NCBI GenBank assembly: GCA_964423925.1
Contig: CAYRGQ010000013.1
Coordinates: 4,877 to 68,876 of the forward strand
Source of the DNA: CAYRGQ01 sp964423925
Lineage (GTDB): Bacteria > Bacteroidota > Bacteroidia > Sphingobacteriales > Sphingobacteriaceae
DNA: 64,000 nucleotides
Direction of reading: 5' to 3'
Part shown: positions 15,945 to 25,590 of the stretch, piece after piece
Position numbering within the stretch: the stretch's first letter is position 1
How the letters are laid out: every line of letters begins with the position of its first letter
Position numbers and translations under genes: made by a program
The notes under the pieces: model-generated
Seen by the model: the letters and a program-made list of their open reading frames with translations, nothing else
What the model was told of the DNA's origin: nothing
Database searches by the model: none

Positions 15945-18122
15945 TTAGGCAGCGGGCTCCTGCGCGGGGTCAGGTGTGGCAGCGTCCGTCATGCGTTGGA
16001 TCACCTTTTGGATATCGGACGCGATGCGCAACAAGAAGTCGAGCTGGTCATTGATGGCTACGCCGTCTTCGGAATCGTTCGGTCCCGCTTCTTGCTCAAT
16101 GCGAACGGACAATTCGGTAAATGCCGAGTCCGCCGCTCCGGCGGGCAGGCTACGGATGGCCAAGGCAAGCTGGGAGAGGATGTGGCGGGTTCTGCGAATA
16201 TGGTCTGGGCTGATGGCGTTCGGGGCGGTCTGGACGACCGCCGTGAGCAGCGCAACCGAATAGGAGGAGAGAATGTGGTTGAACACCACGAAGCGGTTCA
16301 TGTCTGATGCATGCACCTGCTTGCTTTTCGGTTCTGTCATCATCCGTCTGAACGATGCACCCATGTTGGCCGAACTCACGTACACGTCCTTGCGGGCCAG
16401 TTTGTATTCGAGCACGGGAATCGTTTCGCCGGCCATGATGCGCAGGGCTTGCCCGAGGTAGTTGTAGTTGGCGATGAGTAGTTTGCGCATATTGTCGTGC
16501 ATTTGGCTGCTTTCCCAAGTGGGTAGAAGCACATAACTCGACCCAAAGGCCAATACGGAACCGATAATTGTGTCAAGAATGCGTTCTTGTGCTACCAACA
16601 TGGTGTTGATACCCATAAAATTGAATAGAATGAGAATAAAGGGCGTCATAAACATGACTGCCACGATGTAGTTGATTCGGATAAAACTATAGGTCGCCAC
16701 CATGAACGCCAAGAGAATGGCGAACAAAGCAATCTCGTGTTTCACGAGTATCAAAATCAGGACGCCCGTGATACCGCCGATAATCGTGCCCGCCAAACGC
16801 TGGAAATTGCGCTGTTTCGTCATGCTGTACCCCGGCTTGAGGATGACCATGATGGTAAGCAGAATCCAGTAGCCGTGTTCGCCCGTGGTGACGTACAGGG
16901 AGATGAGGTAGCCCAGCCCCATGACGAGGGCCATCCGCAGGGCATGGCGGAACGTGTTGGACTGGAGCGTCAAGTTGTTGCGAAACGATTTGATGTCGAT
17001 GTCGTGCGTACTGACAAAGCGGTTGTAATCCGATGCGTCGACGTAGGGCGTGTCCGTCGATGTCAAGTTGAAGTACGCGTATACGTTGTTTATGCGTTTG
17101 GTGATCGCACGAATGTTGACCAGGATACGTTTGAGCGGCAAGGTCGATAGGCCTTCTTCCGTTTCGATTTTTTCGATCGCTCCCCGGATTCTATCCAGGT
17201 CCTGTTCCAGCTGATAGAGGGGCTTGGGTCTACGGTTACTGTTGAGGTGGTAGCCAATGTTGTCCAACTCGTTAGCCAAGCGCTTTATCGTTAAGTTGAA
17301 AATTCGCAATATACCCGTGTGCCCGTATTTTTTTCGGATGGAGTCGTAGTCGTGATGGGTGGCCATGCCCTGTTCGAACAGATCCACCATGTCTGTGAAT
17401 ACGAGAATGAGTATGCGGCCGATCTGGGTCGTATCCCTCACGCTTTTCTTGCTTCTGAACAGCATTTCGCGCACCATTTCCTTGTGTTCGTGGGCCTGCA
17501 CTTGCTGGTCGATCAGCGCCAGGTAGTTCTTGTCGACATCTTCATCAAGCGCGTAGAAGTTGGCCTTTATGCGGATGTAGGCGGCAATGTGCTTGATCGA
17601 TTCTGCCAATTCCTGTTGTGCAAGGCGGTAGGGGCGTACGCGTGTGAGGCCCAGGCTAAGTAACATGTACCACGCGCAGCCAGTTAGTAAGTGGCCGATA
17701 TATTCGAGGGTCTCCAGCGGACCGCTGACGGTATCGTCAATGTTGAGCACCATTACGAGCGTCCCCATGGCTCCGATGCCCGCCGCGCGGTCGCCGAATA
17801 CCGCCATCATGGCGAAGAGGAAACTAAGCAAGACGATGACGCTGCCCAGCAAAATGTCAGACTGATCCACGAGGTTGGTGAACACCGCGCTCAGCACGGC
17901 CACCGCAGCGCATACCAGCATCCCGTTTCGGCGGTGGTTGGTGGGGCCGTGGGTGTCAGACAATGCGATGACCATGGCACCGGTAGAAATGGTGACGCCG
18001 ATATGCACATTGCCCAAATAGGAAAATACGACCGCTGGGATGACCATGCCTATGGAAATACGCACGCCATCGGCGAAATATTTGCCATAAAGAAACTCCT
18101 GAATGGTCCGCGCGTGATTCAT
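15945..18122 (-). CDS. FUSC-family membrane protein (YccS/YhfK-like)
   Basis: 725 residues built as two membrane blocks (about 20-155 and 395-530), each followed by a cytoplasmic helical domain. This duplicated layout and the motif GTIIGGITGVLILI in the second block are typical of the FUSC superfamily, which includes aromatic acid and fusaric acid exporters (AaeB) and YccS. The substrate is unknown. It is upstream of ypdA on the same strand with 92 bases between; ypdA seems to have its own promoter. Confidence 0.85.
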   Translation of the reverse strand: MNHARTIQEFLYGKYFADGVRISIGMVIPAVVFSYLGNVHIGVTISTGAMVIALSDTHGPTNHRRNGMLVCAAVAVLSAVFTNLVDQSDILLGSVIVLLSFLFAMMAVFGDRAAGIGAMGTLVMVLNIDDTVSGPLETLEYIGHLLTGCAWYMLLSLGLTRVRPYRLAQQELAESIKHIAAYIRIKANFYALDEDVDKNYLALIDQQVQAHEHKEMVREMLFRSKKSVRDTTQIGRILILVFTDMVDLFEQGMATHHDYDSIRKKYGHTGILRIFNLTIKRLANELDNIGYHLNSNRRPKPLYQLEQDLDRIRGAIEKIETEEGLSTLPLKRILVNIRAITKRINNVYAYFNLTSTDTPYVDASDYNRFVSTHDIDIKSFRNNLTLQSNTFRHALRMALVMGLGYLISLYVTTGEHGYWILLTIMVILKPGYSMTKQRNFQRLAGTIIGGITGVLILILVKHEIALFAILLAFMVATYSFIRINYIVAVMFMTPFILILFNFMGINTMLVAQERILDTIIGSVLAFGSSYVLLPTWESSQMHDNMRKLLIANYNYLGQALRIMAGETIPVLEYKLARKDVYVSSANMGASFRRMMTEPKSKQVHASDMNRFVVFNHILSSYSVALLTAVVQTAPNAISPDHIRRTRHILSQLALAIRSLPAGAADSAFTELSVRIEQEAGPNDSEDGVAINDQLDFLLRIASDIQKVIQRMTDAATPDPAQEPAA

Positions 18123-18472
18123 GTGTGGTAGTGGTCCGAAAAACAGTGTGCCTTTTTTGGTGCCTGAATTCCTATTTTGGCGCTGTAGGACGGAAATATA
18201 TGGTTTTTTGCCTCACTTGCAAAGGTACGCAAAAGCTTCGTTATCCGTGGGGATTGGAGGGGAATAGCGACTCCCCTGTTTTTTGCTGGCTGTACCGACG
18301 GGAGATCCGGTGGAGCAGTCATTGGCGGGGGTGCCAGCGCTATCCATGCGCGCGGCGCAAGTCGGCCTTCCGCGCATTTAATTTGCCGTAAGCTTTTGGG
18401 CGGGCGGCATATAAATCCTATATTTAGGCCGCATTAGCATAAGTAGCATAAACTCAACAGCACTTTAATTTT
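18123..18472. promoter_or_regulatory. Divergent intergenic region between the FUSC gene and floA
   Basis: 350 bases without a credible gene. It holds a minus-strand -7 element at 18220-18227 (TACCTTTG on that strand) for the FUSC gene, about 97 bases from its ATG. For floA on the plus strand it holds TTTG (18395-18398), a 20-base spacer and TATATTTA (18419-18426), one base off TAnnTTTG, ending 46 bases before the ATG. Nothing else was recognised. Confidence 0.5.
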
Positions 18473-19462
18473 ATGGATCCGCAATTGACCCCCATTTTGT
18501 TTATCGTCGGCGCAATCGTCGCTTTTTTCCTCTTACTGTACATTCTCCCTGTAAACCTTTGGTTTACGGCGCAGTTGTCAGGTGTCCGGATCAATCTGTT
18601 AAACCTCGTGCTGATGCGGTTGCGAAAGGTGTCGCCGTCGCTGGTGACAAACGCAATGATTACCTCCACAAAAGCCGGCCTCAACATTACATCCAATGAG
18701 ATTGAGACACACTATCTGGCTGGCGGAAATGTCAATAATGTTATCAAGGCGCTTATATCAGCCGATAAGGCCAATATTCCACTGGATTTTAAACTTGCTA
18801 CGGCAATCGATTTGGCCGGGCGTGACGTGTTTGACGCGGTGCAGCTGTCCGTGAACCCACGTGTGATCAATACACCGCCGGTATCGGCCGTGGCGAAAGA
18901 CGGCATCCAGCTTATCGCGCGGGCACGGGTGACGGTGCGTGCCAATATCAACCAGTTGGTAGGTGGTGCCGGCGAAGAAACGGTATTAGCCCGAGTGGGC
19001 GAAGGCATCGTGTCCACCATCGGGTCGTCGACTAACCACAAAGAAGTACTGGAGAAGCCCGATCGGATCTCTAAGGCTGTGCTTTCGCGCGGGCTGGATA
19101 GCGGTACGGCTTTCGAAATCCTTTCTATCGATATCGCGGACATGAACATTGGCGAGAACGTGGGCGCGAAGCTGCAGACCGACCAGGCCGAGGCGGACTT
19201 GAAAGTGGCTAATGCACGTGCGGAAGAGCGACGCGCCATGGCGGTAGCGTCGGAGCAGGAGATGCGTTCCAAAGCGCAGGAAGCACGTGCTAAGGTAATT
19301 GAGGCGGAATCGCAAGTGCCGTTGGCCTTAGCGGAGGCCTTCCGTGCCGGCAACCTAGGCGTGATGGACTACTACAAGTTGCAAAACATCCAAGCCGATA
19401 CCGACATGCGTGGCTCTATAGCCCGACCTGGAGGAACAACAAAAGGCACAGACAAGAAATAA
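18473..19462 (+). CDS. floA: Flotillin-like protein FloA
   Basis: 329 residues. One N-terminal hydrophobic segment (about 8-28) is followed by the UPF0365 region with IETHYLAGGNV and the SPFH-like core (about 60-220), then an alanine/glutamate-rich coiled coil (about 225-290). This is the FloA/YqfA family, which forms membrane microdomain assemblies and affects envelope protein organisation. It is a single gene, followed after 29 bases by a terminator. Confidence 0.93.
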   Translation: MDPQLTPILFIVGAIVAFFLLLYILPVNLWFTAQLSGVRINLLNLVLMRLRKVSPSLVTNAMITSTKAGLNITSNEIETHYLAGGNVNNVIKALISADKANIPLDFKLATAIDLAGRDVFDAVQLSVNPRVINTPPVSAVAKDGIQLIARARVTVRANINQLVGGAGEETVLARVGEGIVSTIGSSTNHKEVLEKPDRISKAVLSRGLDSGTAFEILSIDIADMNIGENVGAKLQTDQAEADLKVANARAEERRAMAVASEQEMRSKAQEARAKVIEAESQVPLALAEAFRAGNLGVMDYYKLQNIQADTDMRGSIARPGGTTKGTDKK

Positions 19463-19491
19463 GGAAGCGCCCCGATAGGGGTGACCGTGCT

Positions 19492-19527
19492 AAACCACCT
19501 GTTTCTACAACCAGGTGGTTTTTTTGT
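19492..19527 (+). terminator. Terminator after floA
   Basis: AAACCACCTG (19492-19501) pairs perfectly with CAGGTGGTTT (19512-19521) around a 10-base loop, then a T-run to 19526. Confidence 0.85.
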
Positions 19528-19648
19528 TGCTTGGGGCCGTGGCCGCGGCTTTCCGTCCGGGCGCCCGCCGCCCAAGGCCGTGCCGTAGTTTTTCTGGTTT
19601 CTAACGTCTCTCGCGTAATGAAAACCCATAAATGTCGTGTCAAAAATT

Positions 19649-19656
19649 TATCTTTG
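19649..19656 (+). promoter_or_regulatory. -7 element for lepA
   Basis: TATCTTTG matches TAnnTTTG and ends 23 bases before the lepA ATG. No clear -33 TTG at the right spacing. Confidence 0.5.
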
Positions 19657-19679
19657 TCGATTGAAGTTGACTATTCAAT

Positions 19680-21470
19680 ATGAAGCATATCCGCAATTTT
19701 TGCATTATCGCGCACATCGACCACGGGAAAAGCACGTTAGCCGATCGACTGTTGGAATACACCAATACGATTACGCAGCGTGAGGCCCAGGCGCAGCTCC
19801 TGGATAACATGGATTTGGAACGTGAGCGGGGGATTACGATAAAGAGCCACGCCATCCAGATGAACTACGTTAAAGACGGGCAGGAATACGTGTTTAACCT
19901 TATCGACACGCCGGGCCACGTCGACTTTTCGTATGAAGTGTCGCGCTCCATTGCCGCCTGTGAAGGTGCGCTGCTCATTGTGGATGCTTCGCAAGGCATA
20001 CAGGCCCAAACGATTTCGAACTTATACTTGGCGTTGGAACACGACCTGGAAATCATTCCGGTGCTTAATAAGATGGATTTGCCGGGTGCCATGCCCGAAG
20101 AGGTAAAAGACCAAATTATTGAATTGATCGGTGGGAAACGGGAAGATATTATCCCCGCCTCCGGCAAGACGGGTCTCGGGGTGCATGACATCCTGAATGC
20201 GATTGTAGAGCGGGTTCCTCCACCTGTTGGCGATCCGGAAGCGCCACTGCAGGCGCTGATTTTCGATTCGGTGTTTAACTCGTTTCGCGGTATCATGGCT
20301 TATTTCAAGGTCGAAAATGGTGAAATCCGCAAAGGGGACAAGGTGAAGTTCGTCGCCACTGGCAAGGAGTACACCGCTGACGAGATTGGCACGCTAAAGC
20401 TCAATCAGGTAGCCAAGGATGTGATCCGCACAGGCGACGTGGGCTATATCATTTCGGGCATTAAGGAAGCGCGCGAGGTGAAGGTAGGGGATACCATTAC
20501 GCACGTCTCGCGTCCCACGAAGGAAGCCATCAAAGGGTTTGAAGAGGTCAAGCCCATGGTTTTTGCGGGTATCTACCCCGTGGATACGGAAGACTATGAA
20601 GAGTTGCGTGAGAGTATGCACCGTCTACAGCTCAATGACGCATCATTGGTCTTCGAGCCGGAATCGTCCGCCGCGCTCGGCTTCGGTTTCCGTTGTGGCT
20701 TCCTCGGCATGTTACACATGGAGATCATCCAGGAACGATTGGAGCGCGAGTTCGACATGACGGTGATTACCACGGTACCCAACGTGTCTTACAAAGCGTA
20801 CTTGGCAAAGGGCGGGCAGCAAATCATCGTGCACAATCCCTCTGATCTGCCCGATCCCAGTAAACTGGACTACGTCGAAGAACCGTACATCAAGGCGAAT
20901 ATCATCACCAAGGCCGAGTTTACGGGCGCTGTCATGTCGCTCTGTATCCAGAAGCGCGGTGTGATTATCAATCAGTCGTATTTGACCGCAGATCGCGTGG
21001 AGTTGACCTTTGAAATGCCAATGGGCGAAATCGTTTTCGACTTCTACGACAAACTGAAGACCATATCTAAGGGGTATGCATCCTTTGATTACCATCAGAT
21101 CGGCTATCGCCAGTCCGACCTGGTCAAGCTGGATATCCGGCTAAACGGCGAGCCTGTCGATGCGCTATCGTCGCTTATCCACCGAAGCAATTCTTACGAT
21201 TTTGGCAAGAAAATCTGTGAGAAATTGAAGGAACTACTGCCGAGGCAACAATTCGAAATTGCTATTCAGGCATCGATCGGTGCGAAGATCATCGCACGCG
21301 AAAATATACGCGCGCTCCGCAAGGACGTGACAGCCAAGTGCTACGGAGGTGATATTTCGCGTAAGCGCAAGCTGCTCGAAAAGCAGAAGAAGGGTAAGAA
21401 GCGTATGCGTCAAGTCGGCAACGTGGAAATTCCACAATCGGCGTTTATGGCCGTGCTAAAGCTAGACTAG
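19680..21470 (+). CDS. lepA: Elongation factor 4 (LepA)
   Basis: 596 residues, full length. GTPase motifs are intact: G1 AHIDHGKST at 11-19, DTPGH at 76-80, NKMD near residue 130. The LepA-specific C-terminal domain is present, with AKCYGGDISRKRKLLEKQ near residue 555. It is a translational GTPase that acts on stalled or misplaced ribosomes. folD follows 68 bases later on the same strand. Confidence 0.97.
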   Translation: MKHIRNFCIIAHIDHGKSTLADRLLEYTNTITQREAQAQLLDNMDLERERGITIKSHAIQMNYVKDGQEYVFNLIDTPGHVDFSYEVSRSIAACEGALLIVDASQGIQAQTISNLYLALEHDLEIIPVLNKMDLPGAMPEEVKDQIIELIGGKREDIIPASGKTGLGVHDILNAIVERVPPPVGDPEAPLQALIFDSVFNSFRGIMAYFKVENGEIRKGDKVKFVATGKEYTADEIGTLKLNQVAKDVIRTGDVGYIISGIKEAREVKVGDTITHVSRPTKEAIKGFEEVKPMVFAGIYPVDTEDYEELRESMHRLQLNDASLVFEPESSAALGFGFRCGFLGMLHMEIIQERLEREFDMTVITTVPNVSYKAYLAKGGQQIIVHNPSDLPDPSKLDYVEEPYIKANIITKAEFTGAVMSLCIQKRGVIINQSYLTADRVELTFEMPMGEIVFDFYDKLKTISKGYASFDYHQIGYRQSDLVKLDIRLNGEPVDALSSLIHRSNSYDFGKKICEKLKELLPRQQFEIAIQASIGAKIIARENIRALRKDVTAKCYGGDISRKRKLLEKQKKGKKRMRQVGNVEIPQSAFMAVLKLD

Positions 21471-21538
21471 CCCTGCGAGGGATTAGTGCAGATACGTATG
21501 TCAACTCGTAGATTGTAAATACCTATCATCCATCATTC

Positions 21539-22423
21539 ATGAATATACTCGACGGTAAACTGGTATCGGCGGCTGTTAAGGAAGAGATCGCCCGGGATGC
21601 CCTGAAATTTTTTGAAGAACGCGGCCGTAAGCCTCATTTGGTAGCCATATTAGTCGGCAACGACGGTGGCAGCGAAACCTATGTCGCGAGCAAGATGCGC
21701 AATTGCGAACTTGTGCATTTTAAGTCGACGACCGTGCGCTATGACGATACGGTCTCCGAAGCAGAACTTATAGCCAAAATCGAGGAGTTGAACCAAGATC
21801 CCGACGTGGACGGGCTGATTGTCCAGTTGCCCTTGCCTAAACATATCGATCCGGACCGTATTACCGAGGCCATTGACTACCGCAAGGACGTGGACGGATT
21901 CCATCCGGTGAACCTAGGTCGTATGCAGCGCAATTTGCCTTGTTTTATTCCCGCCACACCGTACGGCATCTTGCTGATGCTCGAGTACTACAACATCGAC
22001 ATTACGGGCATGCATGCCGTCGTCGTAGGGCGTAGCAATATCGTCGGAAGCCCCATGAGCATCCTGCTGGCTCGTAATACGACGCCGGGCAATTGTACCG
22101 TCACCTTGACGCACAGTCGCACGAAGGACCTGAAGCAAGAAGTGTTACGCGCTGATTTGGTGGTCGCTGCCATCGGGAAGAAGAATTTCGTCACCGCGGA
22201 TATGGTCAGGGAAGGGGCTATCGTTATTGACGTGGGCATTAACCGCGAGTTGAGCACGGTGACCAAATCGGGTTACAAACTTTATGGAGATGTGGACTTC
22301 GGTCCGGTGTCCGAGAAGGCGTCGTGGATTACCCCGGTGCCCGGTGGCGTGGGATTGATGACGATTGTCGGTCTGCTCAAAAATACGTTGGCCGCCGCTC
22401 AGGGTACGGTCTATCCGCGATAG
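21539..22423 (+). CDS. folD: Methylenetetrahydrofolate dehydrogenase / methenyltetrahydrofolate cyclohydrolase
   Basis: 294 residues. The catalytic YxxxK pair is Y48 and K52 in YVASKMRN. The NAD(P)-binding GRSNIVGSP motif lies near residue 165, and the C-terminal signature PVPGGVGLMT near residue 270. It interconverts 5,10-methylene-, methenyl- and 10-formyl-tetrahydrofolate for one-carbon metabolism. The start at 21539 gives MNILDGK, the expected N-terminus. Confidence 0.97.
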   Translation: MNILDGKLVSAAVKEEIARDALKFFEERGRKPHLVAILVGNDGGSETYVASKMRNCELVHFKSTTVRYDDTVSEAELIAKIEELNQDPDVDGLIVQLPLPKHIDPDRITEAIDYRKDVDGFHPVNLGRMQRNLPCFIPATPYGILLMLEYYNIDITGMHAVVVGRSNIVGSPMSILLARNTTPGNCTVTLTHSRTKDLKQEVLRADLVVAAIGKKNFVTADMVREGAIVIDVGINRELSTVTKSGYKLYGDVDFGPVSEKASWITPVPGGVGLMTIVGLLKNTLAAAQGTVYPR

Positions 22424-22491
22424 CCTTTTTTGTCATACGGCTCGCATTGTGGTATAAATTTTGAAGAATAGATACTCAAAGACAAGAAAAT

Positions 22492-22902
22492 ATGAAAAAA
22501 ATAGCTTGGGTATCACTGTTTGTAGGTGCATTGGCATTTGCAGCATGTGGCGGTTCAACTTCGAATGATTCGGAACATGACCATCACGATCACCACGACC
22601 ATGATCACGATCATGACCACGATCATCATCATGACCATGACCATCATTTAGATACGCTTCGCGATAGCTTGGAAGCCGCCAAGGATCGCGTGGAAGCCAA
22701 TGCGAAAGAAGCGGAGTCGGAAGTACGCACTACCGTACGCCAAGCTGCTGACGGTGTTAAACAGGTTAAGGAGGATGTTAAAGACGCATCCAAGGCCGTG
22801 GCTTCGGATATAGAAAGCGCCTCGAAGAAAGTAGCTGACGAGGTTAAAGATGCGGCGAAAAGAACGGAAGATCGCCTCAAAGAGTTGAAGAACGAGCGAT
22901 AG
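22492..22902 (+). CDS. His/Asp-rich lipoprotein with a long amphipathic helix
   Basis: 136 residues. A signal peptide ends in the lipobox FAAC with Cys19 as the lipidation site. Residues 29-52 consist only of His (15) and Asp (9). Residues 53-136 are almost free of Gly and Pro, rich in Ala, Lys, Glu, Asp and Val, and read as one long amphipathic helix with VKxxAK-like repeats, similar in style to LEA, apolipoprotein or YtxH-type helices. I do not recognise a named family. The His/Asp tract could bind Zn, Ni, Cu or Co at the envelope; that is inference. The gene stands alone after folD and ends at a terminator shared with a convergent transporter gene. Confidence 0.75.
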   Translation: MKKIAWVSLFVGALAFAACGGSTSNDSEHDHHDHHDHDHDHDHDHHHDHDHHLDTLRDSLEAAKDRVEANAKEAESEVRTTVRQAADGVKQVKEDVKDASKAVASDIESASKKVADEVKDAAKRTEDRLKELKNER

Positions 22903-22932
22903 GTTCGAAGCGTGTTCGGAAAAAAATAAGTG

Positions 22933-22972
22933 AAACCCGGATCCTGATGAGGACTCCGGGTTTTTGTTTTTT
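22933..22972. terminator. Bidirectional terminator between the His/Asp lipoprotein and EamA genes
   Basis: AAACCCGGA (22933-22941) pairs with TCCGGGTTT (22955-22963), extended inside by TCCT/AGGA with one bulged C. A T-rich tail (22961-22972) serves the plus-strand gene and reaches the stop of the minus-strand gene. Confidence 0.8.
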
Positions 22973-23903
22973 AGTTGCTTTTGCGGTGGCGTTGTATGCG
23001 CCGATTGGATCGTGGGCTGCCCGCTATGCCCAGTAGGAAGATTGTGGAAATGATGCAGAGGCTGCCGATCCAGTCTAAGGCTAAAAAGGGTACGCCCAGC
23101 CAATAGACGGCCAGCAAGGTTGCGGAGAGGGGCTCAGCCGACGCCAGCAAGCTTGTTTTTTGTCCGCCAATAAGCTTGACAGCCGTCAGGTACAGCGAGA
23201 AAGGGATGAGCGTGCCGAAAACGACAATCAGTACGGTGTAAACGTATGTGTAAACGTCCCACTGGCCGGTAACTTCCCAAGGTGGTCGGACGAACCAGCA
23301 GGCTATTCCTCCGCATAACATTCCCCAGCCGACCACCACCAGAGAACGATATTTGGCTAGCAGACCCGCGGGCTGCACCGTATATACGGCTAGTGCGACT
23401 GCTGAGGCTAACCCGAAAAGCAGGGCAGGCTGAGAGACGGCGAGCGTACGAATGTCGCCGTGTGTCACCAGCAGGAAGGTTCCCGTCACGGCAAGGGCTA
23501 TGGCCATCAATTCCAGTGGCTTCGGCAGGCGCCGGTGGCGAATGGCTAAGTATACCGGGATCAGGATCGGTCCGGCATATTGGAGTACGGTAGCCGTTGC
23601 TGCGTTGGAATGCTTGATCGCGGCGAAGTAGGTATACTGTACGGCAAGCATGCCTGCGATGCTGAAAATCATTAGCTGCATGGCGTCTTGTTTGTTCCGC
23701 CAAACCGCTAGCACGCTATCTATGTCGCGAATACTAGCGAGTGTCAACAGCAAAAACCCTGAAACGGACATACGGATTGTGATGAGCCACTCGACGCTAA
23801 CGTTACGTTGCTGGAAAAGAAATTGCCCCAAGGTGCCGGAGACACCCCATAGCACGGCAGCAGTAATTGCGAGCGCAAATCCTTTCGTTGCGCTTTTGTC
23901 CAT
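22971..23903 (-). CDS. EamA/DMT-family transporter
   Basis: 310 residues from the ATG at 23903, chosen because the protein then opens with the typical first EamA helix (FALAITAAVLWGVSGTLGQF); the longer in-frame start adds 27 unrelated residues. Ten hydrophobic segments in two EamA repeats (about 8-140 and 150-290). Such proteins export amino acids or other metabolites; the substrate is unknown. It diverges from the DegT-type gene and converges with the His/Asp lipoprotein gene. Confidence 0.85.
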   Translation of the reverse strand: MDKSATKGFALAITAAVLWGVSGTLGQFLFQQRNVSVEWLITIRMSVSGFLLLTLASIRDIDSVLAVWRNKQDAMQLMIFSIAGMLAVQYTYFAAIKHSNAATATVLQYAGPILIPVYLAIRHRRLPKPLELMAIALAVTGTFLLVTHGDIRTLAVSQPALLFGLASAVALAVYTVQPAGLLAKYRSLVVVGWGMLCGGIACWFVRPPWEVTGQWDVYTYVYTVLIVVFGTLIPFSLYLTAVKLIGGQKTSLLASAEPLSATLLAVYWLGVPFLALDWIGSLCIISTIFLLGIAGSPRSNRRIQRHRKSN

Positions 23904-24141
23904 TCCTGTATGCATAATAACGCACGCAAAGATGGGGAAAATATTGGGCTTACGCTGTGCGGGATGCAGTGCCCGAGTTAGCACTTTTTGGTATTTGTTG
24001 GAATTGTGCGGGCTTTTGCGGATATTGGCTGATATAAACCTAAAAATGCCCGGACTCTAAGGAGCGTATTTTATTTTGTTGGTGGTTGTAGACTGGAAAA
24101 AAGAGTGCCTGGCCACGTGTCACCTTATCAACCTAAAGCGT

Positions 24142-25494
24142 ATGGGATACTTTTTAAACCGTAGGAACTTCATCCAGCACATGGGTGTATTGGGATCTGG
24201 TATGGCGCTAGGCGGATTGCCCAAATTCAGCATTGCGACACAGCCCAGCAGTAAGCCAGCCATTCTCGGTGGGCCAAAAGCTTATCGGGATAGCTTCGCG
24301 CCATGGCCGGTCTACGACAGGCGCGAAGAACAGACGCTGCTTTCCATCTTAAAAAGTAGTAAATGGGGACGTTTAGACGGAAATGTGACGGCCGATTTTG
24401 AAGCCGCCTACGCGAGGTTGCTGGGTGTTGGTCATAGTCTGGGCGTGTCCAGCGGCACGGGGGCTCTGACCACTATATTGGGTGCCTTGGATATCGGACC
24501 GGAAGATGAAATCATTATGCCCATCTACACCTTCATCGCCACCTACAATGTGATTGTATTGAACTACGCATTGCCGGTGTTTGTCGATACGGACCCTGAA
24601 ACGTTCCAGATTGATGCCGGGAAGGTCGAGTCTGTTGTAACGCGGAATACCAAGGCCATCATACCAGTGCACATGGGCGGCTCGCCTGCCGACATCGACA
24701 AGCTCATGGAGATTGGTCGAGCCACCAATTTGCCCATTATCGAGGACGCATGCCAAGCCCATTTGGCTGAGTGGCGGGGCAAAAAAGTCGGTTCTTTCGG
24801 CTTGGCCGGAGCCTTTAGTTTCCAGTCCTCCAAAAACCTGAACTGTGCGGAGGGCGGTGCGGTGACCACGAACGACGAACACTTCGCCCAGCTGTGCTAT
24901 GCCTTCCACAACCAAGGTCAGGGAGGCACGGGAACGTCGTACGGAACCGGGGCGGGAACGCGGGCGAGCAATCTGCGGCTCACGGAATTCCAGAGTGGGT
25001 TGTTACTTGCGCAGTTGACCCGCCTTGAAGCGCAGGCCCGCATCCGGCACGACAATGCTACCTATCTCACGGAATTACTAAACGACATCCCCGGCATCGA
25101 ACCCGCAAAGCTATACGAAGGTACCGACCGTTCGGCCTACCACTTGTATATGTTCAGGTATCTCAAGACGCAGTTTGATGGATTGAGCAGAGCACAATTT
25201 ATGAACGCACTCGAAGCCGAAGGGATTCCCTGCTCATCAGGCTATACCTCCATGAATAAAGGGGCGTATGTAAAAAGCTTGGCCGCTAATCGGCACTACT
25301 TGAAGATATACGGGAAAAGGAAGATGAACCAGTGGCTGAAGCAAAACCACTTTCCACAAAATGATCTGATTACGGAAGAGCAAGGAGTTTGGTTCACCCA
25401 AGACATGCTCTTGGGGACGCACGAGAACATGGAGCAGATCGCGGAGGCGATCAGGAAGATACAGCGATACGCCAATGAATTAAAAGCGGTCTAG
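24142..25494 (+). CDS. Exported DegT/DnrJ/EryC1/StrS-family PLP protein
   Basis: 450 residues from the ATG at 24142; the longer in-frame start adds 22 residues that would bury the signal. The N-terminus NRRNFIQHMGVLGSGMALG has a Tat-like twin arginine and hydrophobic stretch, unusual because DegT-type sugar aminotransferases are normally cytoplasmic. The PLP lysine is in SFQSSKNLNCAEGG near residue 237, and the aspartate partner in IIEDACQAH lies about 25 residues earlier. Related exported forms occur in Bacteroidota and Planctomycetes beside Gfo/Idh/MocA oxidoreductases. The role is unproven; a sugar aminotransferase or isomerising activity in the periplasm is inferred. Confidence 0.8.
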   Translation: MGYFLNRRNFIQHMGVLGSGMALGGLPKFSIATQPSSKPAILGGPKAYRDSFAPWPVYDRREEQTLLSILKSSKWGRLDGNVTADFEAAYARLLGVGHSLGVSSGTGALTTILGALDIGPEDEIIMPIYTFIATYNVIVLNYALPVFVDTDPETFQIDAGKVESVVTRNTKAIIPVHMGGSPADIDKLMEIGRATNLPIIEDACQAHLAEWRGKKVGSFGLAGAFSFQSSKNLNCAEGGAVTTNDEHFAQLCYAFHNQGQGGTGTSYGTGAGTRASNLRLTEFQSGLLLAQLTRLEAQARIRHDNATYLTELLNDIPGIEPAKLYEGTDRSAYHLYMFRYLKTQFDGLSRAQFMNALEAEGIPCSSGYTSMNKGAYVKSLAANRHYLKIYGKRKMNQWLKQNHFPQNDLITEEQGVWFTQDMLLGTHENMEQIAEAIRKIQRYANELKAV

Positions 25495-25590
25495 CTCAGT
25501 CCTGCCGTCGCGCTGGACTATCGTCTTCTTCACGCTTGGGTCGCGGTGTGTTCGCGCAAATTATTAATCATAATCCTTACAACGCTTGCC

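Noticed and set aside
22560..22650. Repeated CAYGAY units that resemble a short tandem repeat or CRISPR-like array
   Set aside because: They are codons of the His/Asp tract in a lipoprotein frame, with no spacer-repeat structure.
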